Shown here one piece after another: positions 1 to 8,986 of a DNA stretch of 64,000 nt. The stretch's first letter is position 1; the number at the start of each line of letters is the position of its first letter. This stretch comes from an uncultured Flavobacteriales bacterium. GTDB taxonomy: Bacteria; Bacteroidota; Bacteroidia; Flavobacteriales_G; Salibacteraceae. Made by a program: the position numbers and the translations under genes. The stretch covers positions 39,875 through 103,874 of the forward strand of contig CAJXNO010000007.1 of assembly GCA_913057205.1 (NCBI GenBank), written 5' to 3'. The notes beneath the pieces were generated by a model. That model did not search any database and had not been told where the DNA came from. It saw nothing but the letters and a program-made list of their open reading frames with translations.

Positions 1-1027
1 AATAATCCTCCGCAAAGCCAAAGCCCATCTCGGCCATGCTTTGTTCGATTTCATTCAATCCATCCGGTGAAGCCACGGCAACGATGACCTGTGGCCTTTG
101 CGCTTTGAGCTCCAGCAAAGCATCAGGGGCTTCCATGCGCACATCATAGATGTCCAGTCCGATCTTCTTCGGGTTGTCACAGATCCAGGTGAATTGCTCG
201 TTGTTTTCGAGCAGGAGCTTGGCGAGGTCTTTTCCGTTCCTTCCTGCACCCCACAAGACCAGTGGACGTGCGGCGTCTCGATCAAGCTTTGCAAAGTTCT
301 TCCACTTCAGCTCATAGTAGCGGTTGTCTTGGTACACATCCCAGGTGCGGGAGATGCGGTCACTGCGATCGCGCCAGTAGTGCAGAACCTTGTCGAGTCC
401 GTATACCTGAAAGCCTTGGGCGTAGAAGCGAAAGCAGAGGTCATAATCCTCGGGGTAGATGGGCGAATCAAAAGCGCCGGCTTGCTCAAAGTCATCTCGG
501 TGCAGCATCCAGCAGTGGCTGGGGATGACACACTCTCGGTAGATGTGCTGCCAGTGGCTGTGGGTACGCGCCACCTCATTGAGCCAGTCTTCATATTTAC
601 GGAAGCCCTCGCCCACCTCGCCTTCATCCACAAAATGCTCGGTGCCGCCTGCGATGATCCAGCCCCTGCCCTGCTGGAGCCAAGCATTTACCATCACTTC
701 CAGTTTATCTGCGGGCATCTTATCATCCGAGTCCATGCGATTGATGAGGATACCTTTCGCGTGCTTATATCCGGTTTGTAGGGCTGGAATGAGCAGTTCG
801 CCTTCACTTTGCAGGTGTTTGATGCGCGCGTCTTTGGCTGCAAACGAAGCGATGATCTCATCCGTACCATCGGTAGAATGATCATTTACGGCAAGGAGCT
901 CCCAGTTGGTGTAAGTCTGCGCTTGAATGGACCGCAAGCAATCTGCGATATAAGCTGCCGTGTCTTTGGCGGCCAAGATGATGGAAACGAGGGGCGCTTG
1001 TTCGTGGATGTTGCTGGGGTCAGTCAT
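1..1027 (-). CDS. Glycosyltransferase family 2 with C-terminal Rossmann-like segment (3' end outside window)
   Basis: Reading the minus strand from the ATG at 1027 gives about 342 open codons that run off the window edge, so the C terminus is missing. The first third looks like a GT-A family 2 glycosyltransferase: an N-terminal PLVSIIL strand, a nucleotide-binding NDHSTDGT near residues 48-55 and a metal-binding RMDSDD near 97-102. Near residue 255 there is LVLWGAGRNGKDLAK, a glycine-rich nucleotide-binding signature uncommon on simple GT2 enzymes. The start overlaps the stop of the upstream small membrane protein by 8 bp, so translation is probably coupled. It probably adds a sugar to a surface polysaccharide; donor and acceptor cannot be read from the sequence. 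Confidence 0.85.
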   Translation of the reverse strand, partial: MTDPSNIHEQAPLVSIILAAKDTAAYIADCLRSIQAQTYTNWELLAVNDHSTDGTDEIIASFAAKDARIKHLQSEGELLIPALQTGYKHAKGILINRMDSDDKMPADKLEVMVNAWLQQGRGWIIAGGTEHFVDEGEVGEGFRKYEDWLNEVARTHSHWQHIYRECVIPSHCWMLHRDDFEQAGAFDSPIYPEDYDLCFRFYAQGFQVYGLDKVLHYWRDRSDRISRTWDVYQDNRYYELKWKNFAKLDRDAARPLVLWGAGRNGKDLAKLLLENNEQFTWICDNPKKIGLDIYDVRMEAPDALLELKAQRPQVIVAVASPDGLNEIEQSMAEMGFGFAEDY

Positions 1028-1211
1028 CCTGTGCCTGTTCCCTTCTATTGCTCACTGCCATGCTGATGATGACCAGTGCCATGCTCAGTATACCGATGTA
1101 ATTGCTGCTATTGGCCTCCCAAGAAAGGTTGGAGTAATCCATGTAGCGGAACAAGAACAGCGCAATCAATGCACTGCATACGGTGATCAAGATGCTTCTG
1201 AACCGTTGCAT
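1020..1211 (-). CDS. Small two-helix membrane protein, coupled to glycosyltransferase
   Basis: This 63-residue protein has two hydrophobic segments, roughly residues 7-21 and 38-52, joined by a short polar loop, with a basic-acidic tail. I do not recognise a named family. Its stop lies inside the start region of the downstream glycosyltransferase (8 bp overlap), which argues that it is a real gene of that operon and not a chance frame. A TACCTTCA element on the minus strand (1217-1224) ends five bases before the ATG, so the message may be leaderless. A role as a small membrane partner of surface glycan synthesis is inferred from position only. Confidence 0.6.
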   Translation of the reverse strand: MQRFRSILITVCSALIALFLFRYMDYSNLSWEANSSNYIGILSMALVIISMAVSNRREQAQDD

Positions 1212-1216
1212 GGCCG

Positions 1217-1224
1217 TGAAGGTA
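1217..1224 (-). promoter_or_regulatory. Candidate Bacteroidota -7 element
   Basis: The minus strand reads TACCTTCA, two mismatches from TAnnTTTG, five bases before the ATG at 1211. No clear TTTG -33 element is seen. It would place the transcript start at or near the start codon. Confidence 0.35.
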
Positions 1225-1408
1225 AGGCTTTTGGAGGTGGTGCTTTGGATGGCTAGTGCTAGCTATTGTTTATCCAGATATCTACTGCTATCTTGTTGGC
1301 TTCAAATCAGATGCGAACAACTGTTGTGCAAGCGTTGAAAGATTGAATGCTAAGACGGAGGCGGTGTTCGGGGTTAAATGTTCGTTTAATAAAAGCTTAG
1401 AGTAAGGT

Positions 1409-3196
1409 ATGGTCCATTTTACAAGGTCTATAATGAAGCTCTTATTTGTGTCAATTGCTTCCCTGTTATTTATATGCGGTGGGGTTTATGGGCAGATTCA
1501 ATATGGCCAGGATATCGATGGTATCGCTGCAGGTGATAGTGCCGGCTACTCTGTTTCTATGCCTGATCGAAACACCATTGCGATAGGGTCGCCGGGAAGT
1601 GATTCTAATGGACAGGATGCTGGTCAAACACGGATATTTAGTTGGAATGGTGTCTCATGGGTACAAAAAGGACAAGATATTGATGGTGTCTCTGTGGGTG
1701 ATAAATCGGGACATTCCATAAGCATGCCTGACCCTAATACAGTTGCGATAGGCGCCTACATGGCTAACTCCTTAACAGGACAGGTTCAAATTTACCGTTG
1801 GAACGGAACCGCTTGGATACAGAAAGGGCAAACCATAATCGGAGAAGCACAAGGTGATTCGTTTGGTTATTCGGTTAGTATGTCAGACTCTACATCCGTT
1901 GTTATTGGTGCTCCAAGATACGATGTTGGCTCTTCGGGCAATACGGGGCACACGCGTGTTTACACTTGGAATAATAATATGTGGGAACCAAAAGGTGATG
2001 AAATAATCGGTGAGCATGCAGGAGACTATTCAGGCTGGTCCGTGAGCATGGCGGACCCAAATACCATAGCAATTGGAGGGCATGGCAACGATGCAAACAA
2101 TATGTCTGGCACTGGTCACGTACGTGTATACCAATGGAATGGAGCGGAATGGAATCAGAAAGGAGAGGATATAGATGGGGATACTAGTGAAATTTATGCA
2201 GGTTGGTCAGTAAGCATGCCAAATGCAAACGTTCTCGCACTTGGTGCAACTGCTGTTGGCCCAAACACTTCATTCCCTGGCCAAGTTCGAGTATATTACT
2301 GGTCTGGAACGGATTGGGTTCAATATCGCAACGACATTTATGGTGAGATGCCTGGTGATGCAATGGGCTATTCTGTAAGTATGCCAGATAGCTCTACGTT
2401 GGCCATTGGGGCACCTTTGAATGGTGCATCAGGTATTGACGCAGGTCATACTCGAGTATACAGTTTCCGTGGTGTTCATTCATCGGTATATAATGATCTA
2501 AACAATAACTGCATCAGAGAAGAACAAGCGATAGTCGTAGGGGTACTAGGTCTTATTGAACCGAGTAATTTGTTGGTGGAATCAGATTCTAACGGTCTCT
2601 GGTCAATTGATTCAGTAGCACTGGGAAACTATACCATTACTTACGATACTTCTGGCGCATGGCGTGTTAGCTGTGCAAATCCTCGAAGCTTTGTCGTCAG
2701 TGACCCTGATAATCAAATCAATCTCCCTTCATTTGGGATGATTCCTACTGATCCGTGTCCAGCTCCTAGAGTTTCTGTAGTGATGCCCGCAATGCGTCCA
2801 GGATTTGATCGTCAACGTCTACATGTTGAAGCACGCAATATGAACTTTGGTTCTGCTGTACTCGATAGTGCATATGTAATACTTAAGCTCGATGACCTCA
2901 TTACATTGGATTCTGCAAACGCTCCTTTTATTGCTCTCGGAAACAATCAATTTCGTTTCGATTTGGGGCAAATAGATCCAGGGGAAAAGGAATCATTCAT
3001 GGTGTGGAGCACTGTGAGTATTAATACTGTTATTGGGCAAACGCTCCTTTTACGTGCAGAGATGTTTCCTCAATCTGGTTGTCTATTCGATAGCACTACT
3101 CCAGCACCCGCTCCTTTTGACTTCACTCCTTGTACACTACCTTGGGATGGATCTGAGATTTCCTTGGATGGTTGGTGTCACAATGGTGGTATCTAA
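1409..3196 (+). CDS. T9SS beta-propeller surface protein, N-terminal part of a broken gene (part 1 of 3)
   Basis: The protein begins with a signal peptide (ATG at 1409, or more likely 1433, MKLLFVSIASLLF...YGQ). Six repeats of about 55-65 residues follow, each with a core like GYSVSMPD-NTIAIGSP and RVYxWNG--W, resembling FG-GAP/integrin-type propeller blades. After residue 355 comes a Cna-B/SdrD-like beta domain (VYNDLNNNCI...GNYTITYD) and then a DUF11-like stretch. The frame stops at TAA 3194-3196 but continues in the same frame with coherent surface-protein sequence to 4018, and then to a T9SS sorting domain after a frameshift. The intact parent would be about 955 residues. It is either a decayed gene or carries assembly errors. 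The likely role was an exported adhesin-like protein. Confidence 0.8.
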   Translation: MVHFTRSIMKLLFVSIASLLFICGGVYGQIQYGQDIDGIAAGDSAGYSVSMPDRNTIAIGSPGSDSNGQDAGQTRIFSWNGVSWVQKGQDIDGVSVGDKSGHSISMPDPNTVAIGAYMANSLTGQVQIYRWNGTAWIQKGQTIIGEAQGDSFGYSVSMSDSTSVVIGAPRYDVGSSGNTGHTRVYTWNNNMWEPKGDEIIGEHAGDYSGWSVSMADPNTIAIGGHGNDANNMSGTGHVRVYQWNGAEWNQKGEDIDGDTSEIYAGWSVSMPNANVLALGATAVGPNTSFPGQVRVYYWSGTDWVQYRNDIYGEMPGDAMGYSVSMPDSSTLAIGAPLNGASGIDAGHTRVYSFRGVHSSVYNDLNNNCIREEQAIVVGVLGLIEPSNLLVESDSNGLWSIDSVALGNYTITYDTSGAWRVSCANPRSFVVSDPDNQINLPSFGMIPTDPCPAPRVSVVMPAMRPGFDRQRLHVEARNMNFGSAVLDSAYVILKLDDLITLDSANAPFIALGNNQFRFDLGQIDPGEKESFMVWSTVSINTVIGQTLLLRAEMFPQSGCLFDSTTPAPAPFDFTPCTLPWDGSEISLDGWCHNGGI

Positions 3197-3223
3197 TTCA
3201 CGATCACCAATAATGGTGGCGAT

Positions 3224-4018
3224 ATGGATTGTTATTCTCCTGTTCGTCTCTTTGTTGATGGTCAGTATATGTCCTTGGATTCAGTACAATTGATAGGCGG
3301 TCAAACAGATACTCTGATCTATTCTGGCGATGGTGGCAGGACCTTTCGACTCGAAGTAGACCAACATCCCCTCCACCCTAGCAAATCTGAGCCAAACACA
3401 ACCATCGAGCTGTGTGGGGGGCAATCGAATTGGACTCCGGAATTAGTTGGTATGATGCCAATGGATGATGCAGATCCCTTTGTAGATGTGTTTGCCGGAG
3501 TTGCAAGAGCCGCATACGACCCTAACGACAAAACGGGTTTTCCACTGGGCGTAACCGATACCCACTTCATCGCACCGAATGGTCATATCCAGTACTTGAT
3601 CCGCTTTCAGAATACGGGAAACGACACGGCCTTTAAGGTAGTGCTTAGGGATACCTTGGATACTGATCTTGATATCTTTTCTGTACGCTCAGGTGTTGCA
3701 AGTGATGAATACACCTTCAAGATGTTTGGCCCTAGGGTGTTGGAATGGACTTTTGATGACATCATGCTGCCGGATAGCTCTACGAACCTGGAAGGAAGTA
3801 TCGGTTTCGTGACCTTTACGGTTGATCAAGTAGCAGACCTGCCGGATTACACCGAGATCAATAACCGCGTAGGTATTTACTTTGATTTCAACGCTCCCAT
3901 CATTACGAATACGACCAGTCACGTGATCAGAAGGTGGCAAATCCAAATGTGCCGGATGATCCAGGTGAAGAGGTTGGACAAGAAGAGATGCTGGAGAATA
4001 GTTTTGGGTATGACCTAA
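3224..4018 (+). CDS. Broken T9SS surface protein, middle part with DUF7619-like domain (part 2 of 3)
   Basis: This lies in the same frame as the upstream fragment and is separated from it only by the TAA at 3194-3196; the codons between that stop and this ATG are also coherent (FTITNNGGDMD). It carries the conserved Bacteroidota segment YDPNDKTGFP, then HIQYLIRFQNTGNDTA and IYFDFNAPIITNTT, typical of the domain just before the T9SS tail in cell-surface proteins. Past about 3930 the reading frame becomes nonsensical (a basic run WRIVLGMT), because the true continuation is one base out of phase. On its own this piece has no signal peptide and is probably not expressed. Confidence 0.65.
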   Translation: MDCYSPVRLFVDGQYMSLDSVQLIGGQTDTLIYSGDGGRTFRLEVDQHPLHPSKSEPNTTIELCGGQSNWTPELVGMMPMDDADPFVDVFAGVARAAYDPNDKTGFPLGVTDTHFIAPNGHIQYLIRFQNTGNDTAFKVVLRDTLDTDLDIFSVRSGVASDEYTFKMFGPRVLEWTFDDIMLPDSSTNLEGSIGFVTFTVDQVADLPDYTEINNRVGIYFDFNAPIITNTTSHVIRRWQIQMCRMIQVKRLDKKRCWRIVLGMT

Positions 4019-4278
4019 AGGTCTACCCCAACCCTACCGATGGCTTACTGAACATCGATCTCAGCCGTAGTTATGCCCAAAGTACAGTCAGCGTAATAAA
4101 CAGCATGGGTCAAGAGGTTGACCGTAGATCATTTAAGACCACCCAACACCTGCAGCTCAACATGCCAGAAGCAGCTGGGCTTTACCTTATTGAAGTGCAC
4201 TCTGGTAATCAAAAGGCGGTGTTTCGGGTGGTTAAAGAGTATGGATTTGCTCAGTCATCCGGAATGCAGCGCAATTAG
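3934..4278 (+). CDS. Broken T9SS surface protein, C-terminal sorting domain (part 3 of 3)
   Basis: The frame opening at GTG 3934 gives VANPNVPDDPGEE followed by a type A T9SS sorting domain: VYPNPTDGLLNI, then SVINSMGQEV and a final GLYLIEVHSGNQKAVFRVVK. Adding one A in the AGAAGG stretch at 3929-3934 joins HVIRK to VANPNVP and restores one frame with the preceding fragment. This domain directs cargo of the type IX system to the outer membrane, where it is removed. It is a fragment, not an independent gene. Confidence 0.7.
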   Translation: MANPNVPDDPGEEVGQEEMLENSFGYDLKVYPNPTDGLLNIDLSRSYAQSTVSVINSMGQEVDRRSFKTTQHLQLNMPEAAGLYLIEVHSGNQKAVFRVVKEYGFAQSSGMQRN

Positions 4279-4355
4279 TCGACGATATATTCAGGTATCT
4301 TTTAGAGCGTTCAGCCGTCGCAAAGCTCTCTGAGTGTCAGGGCCATCGGTTTTCG

Positions 4356-4363
4356 TACCTTTA
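4356..4363 (+). promoter_or_regulatory. Candidate -7 element of cold-shock gene
   Basis: TACCTTTA differs from TAnnTTTG at one position and lies 30 bases before the ATG at 4394. No clear -33 TTTG is visible at the usual distance. Confidence 0.3.
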
Positions 4364-4393
4364 AGGCCAGAAAAAACAAGAAGCAAGCAATCA

Positions 4394-4843
4394 ATGGGGA
4401 AGTCTCAAGAATCCTACAGTAAGAAAGAGAAAGAAAAGAAGCGGTTAAAAAAGCGTCAAGAAAAGCAAGCCAAGCGCGAGGAGCGCAAAGCCCAACCAAA
4501 GGCATCTGGACTGGAAGACATGATCTCCTATGTAGATGAATACGGTAACCCTACTGATACCCCACCAGATCCTGCTAATAAGAACGTTATCGAAGCGGAG
4601 GACATAGAACTCGGTGTACCCAAAAGAGAGAAAGAAGATAAAGTGGATGCGGTGCGCCACGGTAAAGTTGAATTCTTTAATCACGACAAGGGGTTTGGCT
4701 TCATCAAGGAGGATGACACGGATGAGAACTACTTCGTTCATGTGAGCAGTCTAACCGAGGAAATCGACGAAAACGACAAGGTCTCCTTTGAATTGGAAAA
4801 GGGCTTGAAGGGTATGAATGCGGTCCGCGTGAACAAGGTGTAG
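4394..4843 (+). CDS. Cold-shock domain protein with basic coiled N-terminal extension
   Basis: I choose the ATG at 4394 (MGKSQESYSKKEKEKK) because the family starts there; an upstream start would add unrelated residues. The first 40 residues are almost all Lys, Glu, Arg and Gln, a charged helix. The C-terminal part is an OB-fold cold-shock domain with RNP1-like KGFGFIK and RNP2-like NYFVHVS motifs. Cold-shock domains bind single-stranded RNA or DNA and act as RNA chaperones. This N-terminally extended form of about 150 residues is widespread in Bacteroidota. It follows the broken surface gene and appears to be monocistronic. Confidence 0.88.
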   Translation: MGKSQESYSKKEKEKKRLKKRQEKQAKREERKAQPKASGLEDMISYVDEYGNPTDTPPDPANKNVIEAEDIELGVPKREKEDKVDAVRHGKVEFFNHDKGFGFIKEDDTDENYFVHVSSLTEEIDENDKVSFELEKGLKGMNAVRVNKV

Positions 4844-4933
4844 CAAAGGCTCTGAACCATTTTAAGCATTCATGTTCAGTGGGTTCATCAATGTGATAAA
4901 CTCGAGTTCTTTGCATTTAGTCTTTTCAGTGTC

Positions 4934-4962
4934 TTTGGAAGACTACATCCACGCTACCTTCG
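4934..4962 (+). promoter_or_regulatory. Promoter of outer-membrane barrel gene
   Basis: TTTG at 4934-4937 and TACCTTCG at 4955-4962 are separated by 17 bases. This matches the Bacteroidota primary-sigma pattern with one mismatch in the -7 element. The ATG at 4979 follows after 16 bases. Confidence 0.5.
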
Positions 4963-4978
4963 CGGCGATCGATCGTGC

Positions 4979-6109
4979 ATGAATAAACTGCTTTGTACTT
5001 GCTGTGCTGCACTGCTCTTGTGCGGTTGTTCATTCCATGCGGCAGGGCAATCGATCATTCGACGATACTTCGAATACATCCTGTTGGATACCACCTCGGC
5101 AGCGCAGCCCAAATTCATCGCCTATCCTACGGTGGCCTATGCACCGGAAACCAGTTTTGAGTTTGGCGTGAGCTCGGTTTTGGTCTATCGGGCTAAAAAA
5201 GACACCAATAACCGCTTGTCGGAGGTGTCCTCCTTTGCCTTTATCACCCTAGAGAACCAGTTTGGCGGCTACATCGACCATGCCTTGTACACCCATCGCG
5301 ATCGGTTCTTTCTGCTCGGACAAATCAAATTCCAGAACTTCCCCCTCTCCTATTATGGTATCGGTCCAGAGGCTACTTCTAGCGTAAAAGCCACCATTGC
5401 GGCTACGGAATTCCGATTTAGAGAAAGGGCATTATTCAAGATCGTTCCTTCGCTTTACACAGGCCCGGAAGTGGATCTGGAGTTGATGCGCAACGTTCGC
5501 TTTGATCTTTCGGAGCCCGAAGGGTTCGAATTCCCTATGGGTAGCGGTGGTTTCACCGATCTTTCCTTGGGTTGGGGAGTGGTTTACGATAACCGGCACA
5601 ATGTGCTGAACGTAAGGAAAGGCCTGTTCGCAGAGCTGGCCTGGCTGAGCAGTCAGCCCACATGGGGCAGCACCTTTTCTTTCCATTCCTTGTTCTCTGA
5701 CCTCCGGGTCTACCGACCTATTGGAGAAAAGAACGTCTTGGCGTTTCAAGCCTACGGTCAGTTCACCGAAGGCACGGTACCCTTCAATCAATTGGCCCTC
5801 ATGGGAGGCGAGCGCTTGATGCGAGGGTACTACCTAGGTAGGTACCGAGATAAGCAAATGATTGCAAGTCAAGCTGAGTTTCGCATGCTACCCCTCCCCT
5901 TTTCTAAGCGCTGGGGGCTATCTGCCTTTGCCGGACTCGGACAGGTTGCACCAGACCTGAATGGTTTTCGCATCGATCGGGTGCAGTGGTCAGCTGGTGT
6001 GGGTCCACGCTTCCTGCTTTTTCCGAAGAAGGACATCTATACCCGCTTTGATGTGGCCTTTACTTCAGAGGGCTATGGTTTATACTTCTTTATTGGGGAG
6101 GCGTTTTAA
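4979..6109 (+). CDS. Omp85/surface-antigen-like outer-membrane beta-barrel protein
   Basis: A signal peptide with a Cys-rich core (CCAALLLCGCSFHAAGQ) is followed by alternating amphipathic strands ending in an aromatic residue. The segment LMGGERLMRGYYLGRYRDK, near residue 280, matches the conserved L6-loop motif (G-x-RGY/F) of the BamA/TamA/TpsB barrel family, and the C terminus YGLYFFIGEAF is a typical last strand. At 376 residues with no POTRA domains it resembles the Bac_surface_Ag-only proteins of Bacteroidota. The cysteine at residue 17 could be a lipobox but the sequence is imperfect. It probably sits in the outer membrane; substrate unknown. Confidence 0.75.
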   Translation: MNKLLCTCCAALLLCGCSFHAAGQSIIRRYFEYILLDTTSAAQPKFIAYPTVAYAPETSFEFGVSSVLVYRAKKDTNNRLSEVSSFAFITLENQFGGYIDHALYTHRDRFFLLGQIKFQNFPLSYYGIGPEATSSVKATIAATEFRFRERALFKIVPSLYTGPEVDLELMRNVRFDLSEPEGFEFPMGSGGFTDLSLGWGVVYDNRHNVLNVRKGLFAELAWLSSQPTWGSTFSFHSLFSDLRVYRPIGEKNVLAFQAYGQFTEGTVPFNQLALMGGERLMRGYYLGRYRDKQMIASQAEFRMLPLPFSKRWGLSAFAGLGQVAPDLNGFRIDRVQWSAGVGPRFLLFPKKDIYTRFDVAFTSEGYGLYFFIGEAF

Positions 6110-6280
6110 TCTCCTGGTTTAATTCTCTGTACTGACCGATATGGTGATCTGCCCCTATGATCCCACTGTAAAGTGTAGAATACGCTCTACATTAAAGCAC
6201 AGATTTCCTCAACATTTACCCTAAACCCTGCCAAAACAGGGAAATAATAGCTGGAATGAAGTTTTCACTACTTAAGGCAA

Positions 6281-6703
6281 ATGAAAACAACCATGAAAAC
6301 ACAAGTGAATACATTGATATCCATCAGAAAAGCAGTATTACTCATGACCACCGCCTTCCTTTTGGTGGCAAGTCCAAGTTTCGCACAAAGCGATGATGAT
6401 GGAATTGACTGGGAACTACAACGAGAAGAAGTTGAAGAATCCCTTCACCATTTACAAGATGACGTAGATGATTCCATGGATGAGCTTAAAGATGGTTTAG
6501 GCATGAATGAACCAAAGGCTCAAGAAGCGTTGGAAGAGATCGAGACCGAATTTGAAAAATTAGGTCACGACATTGATGTAGCGCTGGAAAGATCCCAGAA
6601 TGCGACAGAAGATACGTGGAGTGATGTCAATGAAGACCTCTCAAACACCATTGATAAGCTTGAGATGAAGGCGAAACAACTAGAAGAAGACATGAAAAGC
6701 TAA
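6281..6703 (+). CDS. Secreted acidic coiled-coil protein
   Basis: This 140-residue protein has a signal peptide ending ASPSFAQ. It is followed by an acidic region rich in Glu, Asp and Leu with heptad-like spacing (DDVDDSMDELKD, EEIETEFEKLGHDID, DKLEMKAKQLEED), so the mature protein should be mostly helical coiled coil in the periplasm. I do not recognise a family. A second ATG at 6293 would shorten the basic leader by four residues. A strong terminator follows at 6729-6761, so the gene is its own transcript end. Confidence 0.65.
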   Translation: MKTTMKTQVNTLISIRKAVLLMTTAFLLVASPSFAQSDDDGIDWELQREEVEESLHHLQDDVDDSMDELKDGLGMNEPKAQEALEEIETEFEKLGHDIDVALERSQNATEDTWSDVNEDLSNTIDKLEMKAKQLEEDMKS

Positions 6704-6728
6704 TTTAGTGCCTAGAACCATAGCGTAC

Positions 6729-6761
6729 ATCCCCGATCCATAGTGGTTCGGGGATTTTTTT
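6729..6761 (+). terminator. Intrinsic terminator after coiled-coil gene
   Basis: ATCCCCGA at 6729-6736 pairs with TCGGGGAT at 6748-6755 in an 8-bp stem with an 11-base loop, followed by a run of seven T. Confidence 0.85.
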
Positions 6762-6895
6762 GTCTGCCGCACTCTGTTGAACCCTCTCTTCTCTGCTTCT
6801 GGATAACATGAAGGTTGCTCGCTGTGGGTCGAAGATATGTTGATCAGAACCCTTCGGAGACTTTTACGTTTGATGATGTAAGTATTTTCAACGCC

Positions 6896-8134
6896 ATGAC
6901 CGAATCACCCAAAACCTACATCATCGGAGCCGGAGTAAGCGGATTGATTGCCGCATACGAGCTCGAACGCAACGGCTTTCAACCCACTATTCTTGAACGT
7001 TCTGATTCGGTTGGTGGTCGCGTTAAAACCTTGGAGGAAAAAGGCCTGCATTTGGATGTTGGGTTTCAAGTTTTACTCAGCGCCTATCCTTTGGCCCAGC
7101 ATTACCTCGACATGGAGTCCCTTGATCTGCGAAAGTTGGCGTCAGGGGCGATGATCTATGCAAATGGCAAACGCTATCGCATCGGCGATCCCCTGCGGAA
7201 TGCTTCCGTGCTCTTCCCTACCCTCTTTGCAGACATCGGTTCAATCAGCGATAAGTTTAAGATCTTGAAGCTGAACAACAAGTTGAAGCAGAAGTCCATT
7301 GAAGCCATATTTGATAACCCCGAACAATCTACCTTGGAATACCTAAAGGACTTTGGATTTTCAGACAAAATCATCGGACGCTTTTTCAGGCCCTTCTTTG
7401 CAGGCATCTTCTTGGAACCAGACCTGCGCACTTCTAGCCGAATGTTTGAGTTTGTTTACAAGATGTTTGGAGAGGGCTATGCTACGATTCCATCCAAGGG
7501 CATAGGCGCTATCAGTGAGCAACTCAAAAGCAAGCTGTCGCACACCACGTTTGAATTCAATACGGAAGTCAAAGAAGTGAACAGTGCCAAGTTGGTGTTG
7601 TCGTCTGGTGAAGAGCGACTTCATGAAGGCGTGATCATCACCGGAAATGCTTCCTCCCTCCTGCCCAACATGAAGGATCAAGAGGTGCAGTGGAAGCATT
7701 GTATCTGCGTCTACTTTGAAGTAGATGGCACCAACATCCCAGCAGCAACCATTGCACTCATTGCAGACCCGAATAAACGCTCTAATAACCTGTACGCTTT
7801 TACAGACGCACAGAGCGGAAAGACCATCCTTTCGGTTACCTGTCTTCATACGCATGGTATCACTGACCAAGAGCTCATCAATCAGGTGACTGATGAAGTG
7901 AAGCAATACACGGAATGCGGTCAAGCACGGTATATCCACCACTACCACATCGATCAGGCACTACCGGATATTGAACACCTCAGGATGACCACCCAGCCCA
8001 GTGAAAGTAAAGTCATGGACAAGGTGTACCTCGCCGGCGATTACCTTTTCAATGGCTCCTTGAATGCGGCCATGGAATCTGGTCGCTTAGCAGCGATGGC
8101 GGTGGTGCAGTCCAAATCTGCCTTACCTCAATAA
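6896..8134 (+). CDS. FAD-dependent amine oxidase/protoporphyrinogen oxidase-like enzyme
   Basis: Starting at ATG 6896 (MTESPKTYIIGAG) the protein has an N-terminal dinucleotide fold: GAGVSGLIAAYELE, then ERSDSVGGRVKT, the GGR motif of the flavin amine oxidase and phytoene desaturase superfamily. The C terminus has VYLAGDYLFNGSLNAAMESG, the FAD-contacting GD motif with a membrane- or substrate-facing helix. The length of about 412 residues fits this class. Substrates in the family range from protoporphyrinogen to carotenoids and amines, and none can be chosen here. The gene stands alone after a terminator, and no carotenoid or haem gene is adjacent. Confidence 0.78.
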   Translation: MTESPKTYIIGAGVSGLIAAYELERNGFQPTILERSDSVGGRVKTLEEKGLHLDVGFQVLLSAYPLAQHYLDMESLDLRKLASGAMIYANGKRYRIGDPLRNASVLFPTLFADIGSISDKFKILKLNNKLKQKSIEAIFDNPEQSTLEYLKDFGFSDKIIGRFFRPFFAGIFLEPDLRTSSRMFEFVYKMFGEGYATIPSKGIGAISEQLKSKLSHTTFEFNTEVKEVNSAKLVLSSGEERLHEGVIITGNASSLLPNMKDQEVQWKHCICVYFEVDGTNIPAATIALIADPNKRSNNLYAFTDAQSGKTILSVTCLHTHGITDQELINQVTDEVKQYTECGQARYIHHYHIDQALPDIEHLRMTTQPSESKVMDKVYLAGDYLFNGSLNAAMESGRLAAMAVVQSKSALPQ

Positions 8135-8329
8135 CCTGCCTTTTCACATACCTCAAAGCTGCCAGCACTTCTCCTTGCAATCTTATCCTTTGCGTCGTAT
8201 CTTTCCACACACCAATTGAAGATTGGGTGAACGGATCGAGGAATCAATGAATTAACTTGGAATATGACACGGCACTTGGGCAATAGCTTCTGCTGCCTTC
8301 CGTTTGCTTGTATCCACTAATGACATGCT

Positions 8330-8941
8330 ATGAAGAAGGACGTGCTCGTTTTTCTGCTCTCTACCCCCTTTTTGCTGAATGCACAGGAATCTACAAAGAT
8401 CCAAGAGATCGGCGGAACCACCCGAAGCTTATCCAATTTTGGGGTCACCTACCGGATCGGTAATACCCATGCGGTGTGGCGGTTTGATGGATTAGGCATA
8501 AACCTAGGAACCAATACAAGAAGAACTGACTATGTCAATCAAAGCTTCGGTGCGGGATTGTCAATCGGAAGAGAATGGCGCAGGCCTTTAGGTGATCGTT
8601 TTGAGTTACGATCAGGTTTTGACCTTGGCTTTGCTTATAGTTTCTTTAATCTTGAACAAGGTTCAATCATTCAAGATAGTGAATACGCGCAGAAGACTAT
8701 TGAATACCGTCCCAATTTCAATGGTGTTTTTGGGTTCAACTTCTTGTTCTATGAGCAGTTGGTCCTTGGTTTTGAGGTCCAGCCTTCCGTATCCTACGGT
8801 ATAATTCGTAGAACTGAGTATAATCGAAGCTTTGATCAAGAATCAATTACAACAAGTAATAGAGAGGCCATTTCCATTGGTGTAAAAACCAATAGTGTTC
8901 TCTTGTCTTTGAGTTACAGATTCAATCGATCGAAAGATTAA
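8330..8941 (+). CDS. Outer-membrane beta-barrel protein, paralogue A
   Basis: A signal peptide (STPFLLNAQ) leads into about 180 residues of alternating strands with motifs shared with the next gene: KIQEIGGTT, YRIGNTHAVWRF, SIGREWRRPLGD, FELRSGFDLGFAY, VLGFEVQP and the C-terminal LSYRFNRSKD. The pattern fits a small 8-strand barrel ending in an aromatic residue near the C terminus. No enzymatic motif is visible. It and the following gene are a tandem duplication separated by 45 bp. Confidence 0.7.
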   Translation: MKKDVLVFLLSTPFLLNAQESTKIQEIGGTTRSLSNFGVTYRIGNTHAVWRFDGLGINLGTNTRRTDYVNQSFGAGLSIGREWRRPLGDRFELRSGFDLGFAYSFFNLEQGSIIQDSEYAQKTIEYRPNFNGVFGFNFLFYEQLVLGFEVQPSVSYGIIRRTEYNRSFDQESITTSNREAISIGVKTNSVLLSLSYRFNRSKD

Positions 8942-8986
8942 AATGGCCAGCGTATTCATCTCCCTGCATACAAAACATCAAGTGCC

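Noticed and set aside
98..781. Long plus-strand frame of about 227 codons
   Set aside because: It is antisense to the glycosyltransferase on the minus strand, whose motifs are clear; the plus-strand protein shows no domain.
1250..1262. GCTAG-TG-CTAGC palindrome upstream of the small membrane gene
   Set aside because: Short, low-information palindrome with no clear promoter relation; noted only.
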